From NCBI RefSeq assembly GCF_004114915.1, contig NZ_CP022219.1, forward strand, positions 2,758,501 through 2,822,500: a stretch of DNA of 64,000 bases. Direction: 5' to 3'. A model generated the notes under the pieces. The model saw only the letters and a program-made list of their open reading frames with translations. It was not told where the DNA came from and searched no databases. Of the stretch, positions 28,193-35,828 are shown piece by piece. Source of the stretch: Bradyrhizobium guangxiense. Lineage in GTDB: Bacteria > Pseudomonadota > Alphaproteobacteria > Rhizobiales > Xanthobacteraceae. The position numbers and the translations under genes are program-made. Within the stretch, counting starts at the first letter, position 1, and the number at the start of each line of letters is the position of its first letter.

Positions 28193-28860
28193 TGACTGGC
28201 GCCGTGACGAAGCGCCGCGTCGCCATCCTGATCTCCGGTCGCGGCTCCAACATGGCCGCGCTGATCAAGGCCGCAAGCGCTGCGGATTTTCCGGCCGAGA
28301 TCTCGCTCGTCATTTCGAACAGGACCGATGCGCTCGGACTCGAGCGGGCCAAGGCGGCCGGCGTCAACACGCTGGTGATCGAGAGCAAGCCGTTCGGCAA
28401 GGACCGCGCCGGCTTCGAGAAAGTACTGCAGGCCGCGCTCGACCAGCACGGCATCGAGCTGATCTGCCTCGGCGGCTTCATGCGCCTGTTCACGGCCGAG
28501 TTCACAAAGGCCTGGTACGGACGGATGCTCAACATCCATCCCTCGCTGCTGCCGTCCTTCCCCGGCCTCGACCCGCACGGCCAGGCCCTGCGCGCCGGCG
28601 TGAAGCTGTCCGGCGCGACGGTGCATTTCGTGATCCCCGAGACCGATGCCGGCCCGATCGTGATGCAGGGCGCGGTTCCCGTCGGCGACCACGATACCGC
28701 CGACACGCTGTCGGAGCGCATTCTCGAAGTCGAGCACCGCATCTATCCCGAAGCACTGCGGCTGCTTGCCACCGGCAAGGTCCGGATCGAGGGCGATGTC
28801 TGCAGGACTGCGGGCAGTGCGGCGTCGGAGAATTTTCTGATTGCGCCGGTGGTGAGCTGA
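28189..28860 (+). CDS. purN: Phosphoribosylglycinamide formyltransferase 1
   Basis: A 223-residue folate-dependent GAR transformylase. ATG 28189 overlaps purM; the conserved region starts [20 protein letters not shown]. The catalytic region has [25 protein letters not shown] (Asn, His) and [20 protein letters not shown] with Asp, as in the family. Ends opposite cspA with two hairpins between. Confidence 0.96.
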   Translation: MMTGAVTKRRVAILISGRGSNMAALIKAASAADFPAEISLVISNRTDALGLERAKAAGVNTLVIESKPFGKDRAGFEKVLQAALDQHGIELICLGGFMRLFTAEFTKAWYGRMLNIHPSLLPSFPGLDPHGQALRAGVKLSGATVHFVIPETDAGPIVMQGAVPVGDHDTADTLSERILEVEHRIYPEALRLLATGKVRIEGDVCRTAGSAASENFLIAPVVS

Positions 28861-28897
28861 GGCGCGTAGCCTCGCGCGCGGTCTTTCCAAACAAAAT

Positions 28898-28916
28898 CCC
28901 CCGGCAGAGCCGGGGG
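28898..28916 (-). terminator. Rho-independent terminator of cspA
   Basis: CCCCCGGC and GCCGGGGG pair perfectly around AGA. On the minus strand the stem is followed by ATTTTGTTT, a T-rich tail, so it terminates cspA. On the plus strand it could also end purN but lacks a T-run there. Confidence 0.8.
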
Positions 28917-28925
28917 CAACGTCAT

Positions 28926-28949
28926 CGTCTCTCACAAGCGTGAGAGACG
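28926..28949. repeat. 10-bp perfect hairpin abutting the cspA stop
   Basis: CGTCTCTCAC pairs with GTGAGAGACG around AAGC, directly against the cspA stop codon. No T-run follows on either strand. Together with the next hairpin it may stabilise the cspA 3' end or help bidirectional termination. Confidence 0.6.
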
Positions 28950-29156
28950 TCAGGAGACCTTGAGGTTCTCCGCGGATGTCTTGCCGCGGTTCTCCACGAG
29001 GTCGTATTCAACCACCTGGTTCTCGTTGAGGGTGGAGAGTCCGGCACGCTCGACTGCGGAGATATGGACGAACACGTCCTTGTCGCCGCCGTTCGGCTTG
29101 ATGAACCCATAGCCCTTGGTCGGGTTGAACCATTTGACGGTGCCCTTTTGCGGCAT
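28950..29156 (-). CDS. cspA: Cold shock protein CspA family
   Basis: A 68-residue single-strand nucleic acid chaperone. MPQKGTVKWFNPTKGYGFIK includes RNP1 (KGYGFIK) and RNP2 follows as DVFVHISAVE. A strong GGAGGAGA site precedes ATG 29156. Many cspA genes have long structured leaders; the 375-bp upstream gap allows one, but I cannot show it. Confidence 0.96.
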   Translation of the reverse strand: MPQKGTVKWFNPTKGYGFIKPNGGDKDVFVHISAVERAGLSTLNENQVVEYDLVENRGKTSAENLKVS

Positions 29157-29531
29157 CGCTAGTCTCCTCCACTAGATAGAAAAAAGACGCGGCCGCTTTT
29201 TCGCGTGCCACGCCACAAACGGGCTTTCGGAAGTCTGTTCAGATATCAACGTCACGAAACGCACAGCCAAGCGGCCAATTCCCGATTGTGTCCGATATTG
29301 CAACATGAAAATCGCGCGTTAGCAAGCCGCGCCCTATTTTCAAGAACCAGGGCGGGTACCATCGTCTGCTATTTGCGACCTGTGGCCGGGGAACCACAAT
29401 GGAGGGCAATAGGCTCGGCGACAGCGTGCCAAGCGGTTGACCCTCCGTGGCAGTTCGGCACAAATCGCCGCACACGCGCGTCGCGCGTATTGCATTTTTG
29501 CGGACCGCCATTGGCTTCGGGATTTGTCGTC
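29157..29531. other. Divergent intergenic region between cspA and the autotransporter-like gene
   Basis: 375 bp with lower GC near the cspA end (AAAAAAGACGCGGCCGCTTTTTCGCG holds a GCGGCCGC palindrome, here shown only in parts). No gene is supported. It should carry the cspA promoter and any cold-responsive leader plus the promoter of the gene at 29532. Confidence 0.5.
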
Positions 29532-30695
29532 ATGCGCTGCAGGTCGCAGCCCTCCGGGATACGGCCGACGAGCGGGCTCGACCGCGTCCGCCGGGTCGCC
29601 GCAGCGATCGCGATGGCGTTTGCGATCGTCGTGACGATGGCAGCCGCATCGCCAGTCCTGGCACAAAGCCCGACGCCCACGCCGACCCCGACGCCCACGC
29701 CGTCACCAACCCCGATCCCGGTGCCATCGCCGACATCGACCAATTACGACCAGTCGACCGGCAGCAGTGCGCTCAATCTCGGCTCGAATTTCCTGGAGCG
29801 GCTCGGCAACCAGGCATCGGGCGGTGTCAACCGGGCGTTCCGGACCAATCCCGGCGGCGGCGGTGCATCGGCGAGCACCGAGGATCCGCGCTACCGCACC
29901 TGGTTCGAGGGCTACGGCATCTCGGTCCGCGCCGACCCGCAAGGGGACTTCGTCGGCGACAAGCGCAAGACGGTTGGCGGAGTCGCCGGCTTTGGCGCGC
30001 GCGTGGCTCCCGGCATCAATCTCGGCTTCTCCGTCGACCAGAGCCACACCGACGTCGACGTGCCGCTGGCGCTGCAATCGGCGACGCTCGACCTGACGCA
30101 AATCGGCTTCAACGGCTCGGTCGACAAGGGGCCGTGGACCTGGGCGTTTGCCCTGGTGCACGGCTTCGGCAAGGTCCGCTCCAGTCGCGACACCGGCCTT
30201 GGCCTTGCGACTGCAGGCTATCGCGCCACGATCGACGGCGCGCTGACCGAGATCAGCTATTACTGGACCAAGGACCAGCTGCGCATCGTGCCCAAGGGCG
30301 CACTGGAATATGTGCGCGCCACCAGCGCGGCGTTCCAGGAGACCGGCGGCCTCGATCCGCTCAACGTCGGCTCGACGACGCTGTCGCGCGCACGCGTCAT
30401 GATCGGGGCCGAGATCGGCCGCTACTTCATCATCGACCAGAAGGTCCTCGACCTCTCCGCCTACGGCAAGTTCGTCGACAATTTCCACCAGGACCTCGGA
30501 TCGATCCAGGTCAGCCTGGGGACCCAGAGCATCGTCGTTCCCGGAATCGGCGAGAGCCGTTACGGCGCAGATGCCGGCGCCTCGGCTTCACTCAGCCTGA
30601 CCAGCGTGGCGCGGCTCTACGTCAATTACGACGGCAAGTTCCGCAGCGCGCTGACGTCGCATCAGGGCACCGTCGGCTTCGAATATCGATGGTGA
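29532..30695 (+). CDS. Autotransporter-like outer-membrane beta-barrel protein
   Basis: A 387-residue protein from ATG 29532. A signal sequence (about residues 22-45, ending SPVLAQ) is followed by a Thr-Pro repeat linker (SPTPTPTPTPTPSPTPIPVP), a rigid spacer. The rest alternates polar and hydrophobic residues with Gly-rich turns and ends in an aromatic (TVGFEYRW), the usual outer-membrane barrel terminus. RTWFEGYGISVRADPQGDFV is near the start of the barrel. There is no sizeable passenger, so it is either a barrel-only porin-like protein or a reduced autotransporter. A repeat block lies just downstream. Confidence 0.75.
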   Translation: MRCRSQPSGIRPTSGLDRVRRVAAAIAMAFAIVVTMAAASPVLAQSPTPTPTPTPTPSPTPIPVPSPTSTNYDQSTGSSALNLGSNFLERLGNQASGGVNRAFRTNPGGGGASASTEDPRYRTWFEGYGISVRADPQGDFVGDKRKTVGGVAGFGARVAPGINLGFSVDQSHTDVDVPLALQSATLDLTQIGFNGSVDKGPWTWAFALVHGFGKVRSSRDTGLGLATAGYRATIDGALTEISYYWTKDQLRIVPKGALEYVRATSAAFQETGGLDPLNVGSTTLSRARVMIGAEIGRYFIIDQKVLDLSAYGKFVDNFHQDLGSIQVSLGTQSIVVPGIGESRYGADAGASASLSLTSVARLYVNYDGKFRSALTSHQGTVGFEYRW

Positions 30696-30708
30696 GCGGA
30701 AGCTAAAG

Positions 30709-30890
30709 CATGATCCGTAAAAGTCCGAAGCGGTTTTCCGGAAAGATCATGCACAAACAACTACCTAAAGCGCGATGACGATTCATCTAAATCTAAATCT
30801 CATCGCGCTTAAGAGCCATTTCCGCTCCGATGCGATCGGAGCGGGGCTCTACATTCTCGTTTGACGCGTTTTCTTCACGCGAACCGAGTC
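30709..30890. repeat. Composite intergenic palindromic repeat block
   Basis: Four elements in a row: GCATGATC (30709-30716) with GATCATGC (30746-30753); AAGCGCGATGA (30769-30779) with TCATCGCGCTT (30800-30810); CCGCTCCGAT (30822-30831) with ATCGGAGCGG (30835-30844); then TTCTTCACGCGAACCGAGT with CACTTCGCTCGAAAACGC. Similar blocks are, to my knowledge, scattered in Bradyrhizobium intergenic regions. A relative of the last part occurs near 54460-54490. Confidence 0.75.
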
Positions 30891-30919
30891 CACTTCGCTC
30901 GAAAACGCTCTCGCCCCGC

Positions 30920-31960
30920 CTATGTCGGGGTCGTCGCGACATATCCCGCGACCCCAAACCCCTCACGCGCGGCCGTCATCATCGGCACCAGCGCGTTCGG
31001 GTGGATGAACTCGTCGCGGAAGCAGGGGTAGGTTCTGGGATCGAAGATCTTCTTCAGCCAGTCCACCACGATCTTGTGGCGCTCGGAGGTTCGGAATTCC
31101 CGGTGATAGGTCAGCCAGAGATCGGCGTGGTGGCTGACGCCGAGATCGACGGCGATCAGCGGCGCGCCGAGCGCGATCGAGACCGTCGGCAGGAAACCGA
31201 TGCCGGCGCCGCGCTCGACGGCATAGAGCACGCCGACCGAGGAATTGGTCTTGATCCCGACGATGCCCTCGAGCGACTTCAGTCCGAGCACGCGGGCATA
31301 GGCGCCGTCGTCGACCTGCGGCGCGCTCTGCTTGATGATGCGGTGGTTCTTCAGCTCCGCCAGCGTCGCCGGCACACCGTAGAGATCCTCGTACTCCTTG
31401 GAGACAAAGGGGTAGATGTGGAGACGGCCGAGCTTGGCGACGATCAGGTCGGGATTGGTCGGCGGCTCCAGCTGGATCGCGATGTCCGATTCGAGCCGTG
31501 CGACGTCGGCCTGCTCCATCGCGCAGCGCAGATCGACGGTGATCCTGCGGTAGGTCTTCTGGAAGTCGATCAGTCGCGGCAGGATCCAGAAATTGCCAGG
31601 CCCCTCCGTCACCGCGACACGCACGGTGCCCGCCGTGTCGTTGGACGATCGCGCGGCGCGGCGGAAGACGTTGAAGGCATGACGCTCCATATGCGCAACG
31701 TCAGCGATCATCGCGGTGCCTTCATCGCTGAGCGTGAGCCCGCTCTGGTCGCGCAGGAACAGCTTGCAGCCGATGCTCTCTTCGAGCCGATCGATCCGCC
31801 GCATCAGCGTGGTGGAAGTCAGCCCGAGCTCCTCGGCGGCGTTGCGAAAACTTTTATATTTTGCGCAAGCTAAAAACAGCTTCAAATCGTCCCAGGACGC
31901 GTCCAGGATTTCTTCACGGCGCTGCGTCACCGCAGCACCCCGGTGCAATAACTGCTGCAT
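30920..31960 (-). CDS. LysR-family transcriptional regulator
   Basis: About 346 residues from ATG 31960 (a GTG at 31930 is also plausible). The N-terminal winged helix reads DDLKLFLACAKYKSFRNAAE then ELGLTSTTLMRRIDRLEESI, with GCKLFLRDQSGLTLSDEG completing the wing. The effector domain covers about 115-320 (GTVRVAVTEGPGNFWILPRL). It is divergent, with 71 bp between starts, from the four-gene set at 32032-34046 and most likely controls it. Ligand unknown. Confidence 0.88.
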   Translation of the reverse strand: MQQLLHRGAAVTQRREEILDASWDDLKLFLACAKYKSFRNAAEELGLTSTTLMRRIDRLEESIGCKLFLRDQSGLTLSDEGTAMIADVAHMERHAFNVFRRAARSSNDTAGTVRVAVTEGPGNFWILPRLIDFQKTYRRITVDLRCAMEQADVARLESDIAIQLEPPTNPDLIVAKLGRLHIYPFVSKEYEDLYGVPATLAELKNHRIIKQSAPQVDDGAYARVLGLKSLEGIVGIKTNSSVGVLYAVERGAGIGFLPTVSIALGAPLIAVDLGVSHHADLWLTYHREFRTSERHKIVVDWLKKIFDPRTYPCFRDEFIHPNALVPMMTAAREGFGVAGYVATTPT

Positions 31961-32008
31961 ACTCCTGATCCCCAGCCGCTAAGCTCATCGGCATAGCGGG
32001 GCACGAAA

Positions 32009-32026
32009 GCCTCGAACGATAGAGGC
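32009..32026. promoter_or_regulatory. Candidate LysR operator in the divergent promoter
   Basis: GCCTC-N8-GAGGC is an interrupted palindrome that contains a T-N11-A type core, between the LysR gene and the gene starting at 32032. It also overlaps the likely ribosome binding site of the latter (AGAGG). Position fits autoregulation, but a short palindrome like this can occur by chance. Confidence 0.3.
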
Positions 32027-32031
32027 GTGAT

Positions 32032-32649
32032 ATGAGTATGGAAAGGGGCTCGTTTGCCGCAAGGCATGATTTCGATGCCTTGCCGCTGAGCTCCGATGTC
32101 GATGTGCGCTGCGCGCAATTTGCCGAAATTGCCGCGCTTGCGGAGATGGCGCACCGGCTGGTGCCGGGCGTGCGGATCGGGGCAGCCGAGCTTGCGCGAT
32201 ACTTCGCGTTCGATCCGCAGAGCATCCTGACGTTCAGCCGGAAGGGCCGGCTCGTCGGCGGCATGGCGTTCCTGTTTCTCAATGACCGCGGGCACGATGC
32301 GCTGCTCCTCGACGAGATCTGCCTCACGGCGCCCGAGGCGCAGTATCTGGCTTCCGCAAAGGAAGATGTCGCCGCCATCTACATCTGGGCGATCGCGACG
32401 ACGGGGCGTGGCATCGCTGGTCTCGGCAAGGCTGCGGCGCATCTCAGACAGCTAAGGTTTCGCGGCGCGGATTGCTATGCGCAGCCGTCAACGGTGGCCG
32501 GACGCGACATCATGAAGGCGACGGGCTTCGTGCCGGTCCCGAGCTTCCAGCCCGACCTCTGGTGCTACGAGCGGCCCTGGCATCGGCAGCCGATGGGCAT
32601 GCCGGGCGCGATCATCCAAGCAAGGAGTTTTGCAGATGCACGGTACTAG
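32032..32649 (+). CDS. Acyltransferase-fold hypothetical protein (205 aa)
   Basis: Starts MSMERGSFAARHDFDALPLS. The middle part has a GNAT-like arrangement: LAEMAHRLVPGVRIGAAELA (helix), FSRKGRLVGGMAFLFLNDRG (strands), ALLLDEICLTAPEAQYLASA, a long helix (DVAAIYIWAIATTGRGIAGL), then MKATGFVPVPSFQPDLWCYE. I recognise no named family, and the acetyl-CoA P-loop (Q/R-x2-G-x-G/A) is not clear. It overlaps the next gene by 14 bp and is the first of four genes transcribed away from the LysR regulator. Confidence 0.7.
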   Translation: MSMERGSFAARHDFDALPLSSDVDVRCAQFAEIAALAEMAHRLVPGVRIGAAELARYFAFDPQSILTFSRKGRLVGGMAFLFLNDRGHDALLLDEICLTAPEAQYLASAKEDVAAIYIWAIATTGRGIAGLGKAAAHLRQLRFRGADCYAQPSTVAGRDIMKATGFVPVPSFQPDLWCYERPWHRQPMGMPGAIIQARSFADARY

Positions 32650-33256
32650 GATTCCTGTCGCCAAGCCCTGTTCCCGCGCCATCACGATCCGGCTTGCGCG
32701 CGATCCAAGCGATCTCATGCTGGTCACCGCCATCCGCTCCGCGGTCTATCTCGCCGAGCAGGATTGTCCGTTCGAGGAGGAATTCGACGGCAACGACATG
32801 GTCGCGGCGCATTTCATCGGCTTCGTCGGCAACGAGCCTGCGGGCTGCCTGCGGGGGCGCTTCTTCGGCGACTTCGCCAAGGTGGAGCGGCTTGCGGTGC
32901 GACACCAATATCGGCGCTCGCGCGTCTCGTTCAAGCTGGTGCAGGCGAGCGTCGACTACGTGAAGCGCAAGGGCTTTCGCAAGATCTACGGTCAGGCGCA
33001 GGACAGGCTGGTCGATTTCTGGGCACATTTCGGCGCCAAGCCGCTCGGCCATAATCGCAAGATCACGTTCTCGGATTTTTCCTACACGGAGATGCTGCTG
33101 GAGATCGAGCCGGGCCCGGACGCGATCACGCTGGACAGCGATCCCTATGTGATCATTCGTCCCGAGGGCGATTGGGACCGGCCGGGCGTGCTCGACGCCT
33201 CGGCAGGGCGTGCGGTGACCTCACCGCTGCGGGACCTCGCGCTCGCCGACCGCTGA
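32636..33256 (+). CDS. GNAT-family N-acetyltransferase
   Basis: A 206-residue protein; AAGGAG at 32622-32627 suits ATG 32636. Motifs: TAIRSAVYLAEQDCPFEEEF, FDGNDMVAAHFIGFVGNEPA, GCLRGRFFGDFAKVERLAVR, HQYRRSRVSFKLVQASVDYV (P-loop position, with R-R-S-R in place of the usual R-G-x-G) and a C-terminal ALADR tail. The VYLAEQ-CP-EEFDGND pattern is shared with the broad group that includes acyl-homoserine lactone synthase-like GNATs, but I would not call it LuxI. Substrate unknown. Confidence 0.8.
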   Translation: MHGTRIPVAKPCSRAITIRLARDPSDLMLVTAIRSAVYLAEQDCPFEEEFDGNDMVAAHFIGFVGNEPAGCLRGRFFGDFAKVERLAVRHQYRRSRVSFKLVQASVDYVKRKGFRKIYGQAQDRLVDFWAHFGAKPLGHNRKITFSDFSYTEMLLEIEPGPDAITLDSDPYVIIRPEGDWDRPGVLDASAGRAVTSPLRDLALADR

Positions 33257-33281
33257 AATTGGTGCAGCCTTGCGCAAGACA

Positions 33282-33845
33282 ATGCTGGATTCCATGCACG
33301 ATGATCCGCCGATCCTGGTCTGCGCGGATCTCCAGATCGAATATCTGACCCCCGGGCGTCGCCACGTCATCCTCGACGGCGATGCCGCTACCGCGCGCTG
33401 CCTGGAACTTCTGATGCTGTGGCGTGGCAATTTGTGGCCGGTGATGCATCTGAAGCGCATCGCGCAGGCGGCCTGGTTCAATCCGGCATCCAGGCTGACC
33501 GATTGGATCGCGGAGACCAAGCCGCGACCGGGAGAGCTGACGTTCGAGCATCCGCTGCCGTCTGCCTACAGCTCGTCGCGGTTTGTGGACTACATGTCCA
33601 ATATCCGTAATGTGCGCTGTATTCTGATTGGTTTTTCCCTGGACGAAACCATTCTGGCCACCGCCGTCGACGGGTTTCATCGCAGCCATCGCTTCCAGGT
33701 GGTCACTGATGCCGTGGCTTGCCGGCAGCCGGGAACGGGCGATGCCGCCGCCTACAAGCATGCGGTAGTGAATGTCATCGGGAATTTTGCTACAGTTCAG
33801 TCCAGCGCCGAACTGATCAGAACCAGCGGCGTCGTTGCGGCGTAG
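33282..33845 (+). CDS. Isochorismatase-fold protein with altered catalytic residues
   Basis: 187 residues from ATG 33282; a TTG at 33270 or ATG at 33294 are alternatives. The fold opens PPILVCADLQIEYL with the conserved Asp16. At the position of the catalytic Lys (K-x3-S-A-F) it has HPLPSAY, so His90 replaces Lys. At the nucleophile (G-x-x-T-x-x-C) it has GFSLDETILATA, so Thr123 replaces Cys. It therefore should not hydrolyse amides by the usual Cys mechanism; it may be a binding protein or catalyse another reaction, as Cys-less members such as PhzD do on isochorismate-like ethers. Third gene of the set. Confidence 0.78.
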   Translation: MLDSMHDDPPILVCADLQIEYLTPGRRHVILDGDAATARCLELLMLWRGNLWPVMHLKRIAQAAWFNPASRLTDWIAETKPRPGELTFEHPLPSAYSSSRFVDYMSNIRNVRCILIGFSLDETILATAVDGFHRSHRFQVVTDAVACRQPGTGDAAAYKHAVVNVIGNFATVQSSAELIRTSGVVAA

Positions 33846-33875
33846 GCAGCCGCGACCGGTGGACGGGGTGAAAGA

Positions 33876-34046
33876 TTGTCACGGGGAGACGAGCTCAAGG
33901 AGCTGGCGAGCGATCTGTCGCATGCCGTCGAGAAGGCGCGCAGGCTTGGTCTGCCGACGACGGTCTACCTGCTCTCGATGGCGCTGGTGGAGGTGAGGGA
34001 AGCCGCTGCCGGCGCGGACGATGGGCATGACGACGACGCGGCGTGA
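33876..34046 (+). CDS. Small helical protein (56 aa, TTG start)
   Basis: TTG at 33876 opens LSRGDELKELASDLSHAVEK, then ARRLGLPTTVYLLSMALVEV and an acidic tail GADDGHDDDAA. Codon use matches neighbours and the two amphipathic helices look like a real small protein. Upstream GGACGGGG is a possible ribosome site; no in-frame ATG or GTG is better. It lies 30 bp after the isochorismatase-fold gene, so it is probably the last gene of that set. Confidence 0.6.
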   Translation: MSRGDELKELASDLSHAVEKARRLGLPTTVYLLSMALVEVREAAAGADDGHDDDAA

Positions 34047-34279
34047 GAGCTGCCTCGAATTCGGCTCTGTCCGGTGCGGTCCTGTCACGTGCGGCTACCG
34101 TCTGCGCGGCGTTGCCATGCGCTGCTGTGTCATCTGCGGCCTTGTGCAACGCTGCTGAGCGCTTGCTGCCGACGAATTGGCGTTGCAAGTTCTGCGCTGT
34201 CGCAATAGCCAAGGTAGTTGATCATCGAGTGATGACGCCGGCTACGCCCGCGACATGACGATTTCAAGGATCTTCGCAA

Positions 34280-35662
34280 ATGTCCATGCTGCCCAATTCG
34301 CAAGAGGCCCGGGATGTGGCCTACCAGCTCCATCCCTACACCAACGCGCGCACGCATCAGCAAGCCGGCCCCCTGGTGATCGAGCGTGGCGACGGTCCTT
34401 ACGTCTTCGATGCGTCCGGCAAGCGCTATTTCGAGGCGATGGCCGGCCTGTGGAGCGTCGGGCTCGGCTTCAACGAGAAGCGGCTGGGCGAGGCCGCCCA
34501 CAAGCAGATGCAGGCGCTGCCGTTCTATCATACGTTCTCCGCCAAGTCGCACGGGCCCTCGATCGACCTCGCCGAGAAGCTGGTTGCGATCGCGCCGGTG
34601 CCGATGAGCAAGGTGTTCTTCACCAACTCCGGCTCGGAAGCCAACGACACTGTGCTGAAGCTGATCGCCTATCGCTCCAACGCGCTCGGCCAACCGCAGC
34701 GCAAGAAGGTGATCAGCCGCCTGCGCGCCTATCACGGCGTCACCATCGCCTCGGCCAGCCTCACCGGGCTGCCCAATAATCCCCGCTCGTTCGACCTGCC
34801 GCTGCCGAACATCCTGCACACCGGCTCGCCGCATTTCTACAAGGACGGCGCGCCAGGCGAGAGCGAGGAAGCGTTCGCAACGCGCCGGGCCGAGGAGCTC
34901 GACGCGTTGATCCAGAAGGAGGGGCCCGACACCATCGCGGCCTTCTTCGGCGAGCCGGTGATGGGGGCGGGCGGCGTCATCGTGCCGCCGCCGACCTATT
35001 GGGATAAGATCCAGAAGGTCCTCAAGAAGTACGACATCCTGTTGGTAGCCGACGAGGTGATCTGCGGCTTCGGCCGCACCGGCAAGATGTTCGGCTGCGA
35101 GACCTACGGCATCAAGCCGGATGCGATGGTGGTCTCCAAGCAGATCACCTCGAGCTATTTCCCGCTGTCGGCGATCATGTTGAACGAGCGCATGTTCGAG
35201 CCGATCGCCGACGAGAGCAACAAGATCGGCGTGCTCGGCCACGGCTTCACCGCCGGCGGCCATCCGGTCGGCTCGGCCATTGCGCTCGAAAACCTCAAGA
35301 TCATCGAGGAGCGTGGCCTGGTCGCGCATGCCGCCGAGCTCGGCGGCTATATGCAGGGCCGCTTGCGCGAGCTCGCCAGCCACCCGCTGGTCGGTGAGGT
35401 CCGTGGCGTCGGCATGATCGCGGCGATTGAGCTGGTGCTCGACAAGGGCCGCAAGACAGCGGCCGCGACGCCCGGCGCGGTCGGCGGCATCGCCAGCCGC
35501 ATGCTCCAGGAGCGCGGTGTGATCTCGCGCAACATGCTGGACGCCATCGCCATCTGCCCGCCGCTGATCGTCAACAAGACTGAGATCGACGACCTGGTCG
35601 CGTCGATCTCGGGTGTGCTGAACGACATGAAGGGCGAAGTGGCAAAGCTGACCCCGGCGTAA
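34280..35662 (+). CDS. Class III PLP-dependent aminotransferase (omega-amino acid type)
   Basis: 460 residues; AAGGA at 34266-34270 precedes ATG 34280. Fold type I features: NSGSEANDTVLKLIAYR, RLRAYHGVTIASASLTGLP, LVADEVICGFGRTGKMFGCE (PLP Asp) and VVSKQITSSYFPLSAIM with the Schiff-base Lys near 286. The FTNSGSEAND and GPDTIAAFFGEPVMGAGGVI blocks match pyruvate- or glutamate-dependent transaminases acting on putrescine, taurine or beta-alanine. It is 233 bp after the small gene at 34046, so it may have its own promoter. Confidence 0.9.
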   Translation: MSMLPNSQEARDVAYQLHPYTNARTHQQAGPLVIERGDGPYVFDASGKRYFEAMAGLWSVGLGFNEKRLGEAAHKQMQALPFYHTFSAKSHGPSIDLAEKLVAIAPVPMSKVFFTNSGSEANDTVLKLIAYRSNALGQPQRKKVISRLRAYHGVTIASASLTGLPNNPRSFDLPLPNILHTGSPHFYKDGAPGESEEAFATRRAEELDALIQKEGPDTIAAFFGEPVMGAGGVIVPPPTYWDKIQKVLKKYDILLVADEVICGFGRTGKMFGCETYGIKPDAMVVSKQITSSYFPLSAIMLNERMFEPIADESNKIGVLGHGFTAGGHPVGSAIALENLKIIEERGLVAHAAELGGYMQGRLRELASHPLVGEVRGVGMIAAIELVLDKGRKTAAATPGAVGGIASRMLQERGVISRNMLDAIAICPPLIVNKTEIDDLVASISGVLNDMKGEVAKLTPA

Positions 35663-35685
35663 GCGGCGGCATCGGAGATGATGGA

Positions 35686-35790
35686 CCCTCACCCTGAGGA
35701 GCGCGCTCTTTGCGCGCGTCTCGAAGGGCGAGGCCAAGAGCCGGACCTTCATCCTTCGAGACGCGCGTTCCGCGCTCCTCAGGATGAGGG
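35686..35790. repeat. Long imperfect inverted repeat
   Basis: Left arm begins CCCTCACCCTGAGGAGCGCG, right arm ends CGCTCCTCAGGATGAGGG; inner arms TCTCGAAGG and CCTTCGAGA also pair. The 105-bp element sits between the convergent ends of the aminotransferase and rnd, and resembles widespread Bradyrhizobium intergenic palindromes. It could act as a bidirectional terminator or be a non-autonomous mobile relic. Confidence 0.85.
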
Positions 35791-35828
35791 ACGGGCTCTG
35801 CTATCGTTGCAATGAACGCGCGGGTCGC

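Noticed and set aside
32636..33256. LuxI-type autoinducer synthase
   Set aside because: The GNAT likeness is general; the invariant LuxI residues in order are not evident and no LuxR gene is adjacent.
34043..34258. 71-codon frame before the aminotransferase gene
   Set aside because: Ala/Cys-rich with weak coding character, no ribosome site and no family; more likely leader or promoter DNA.
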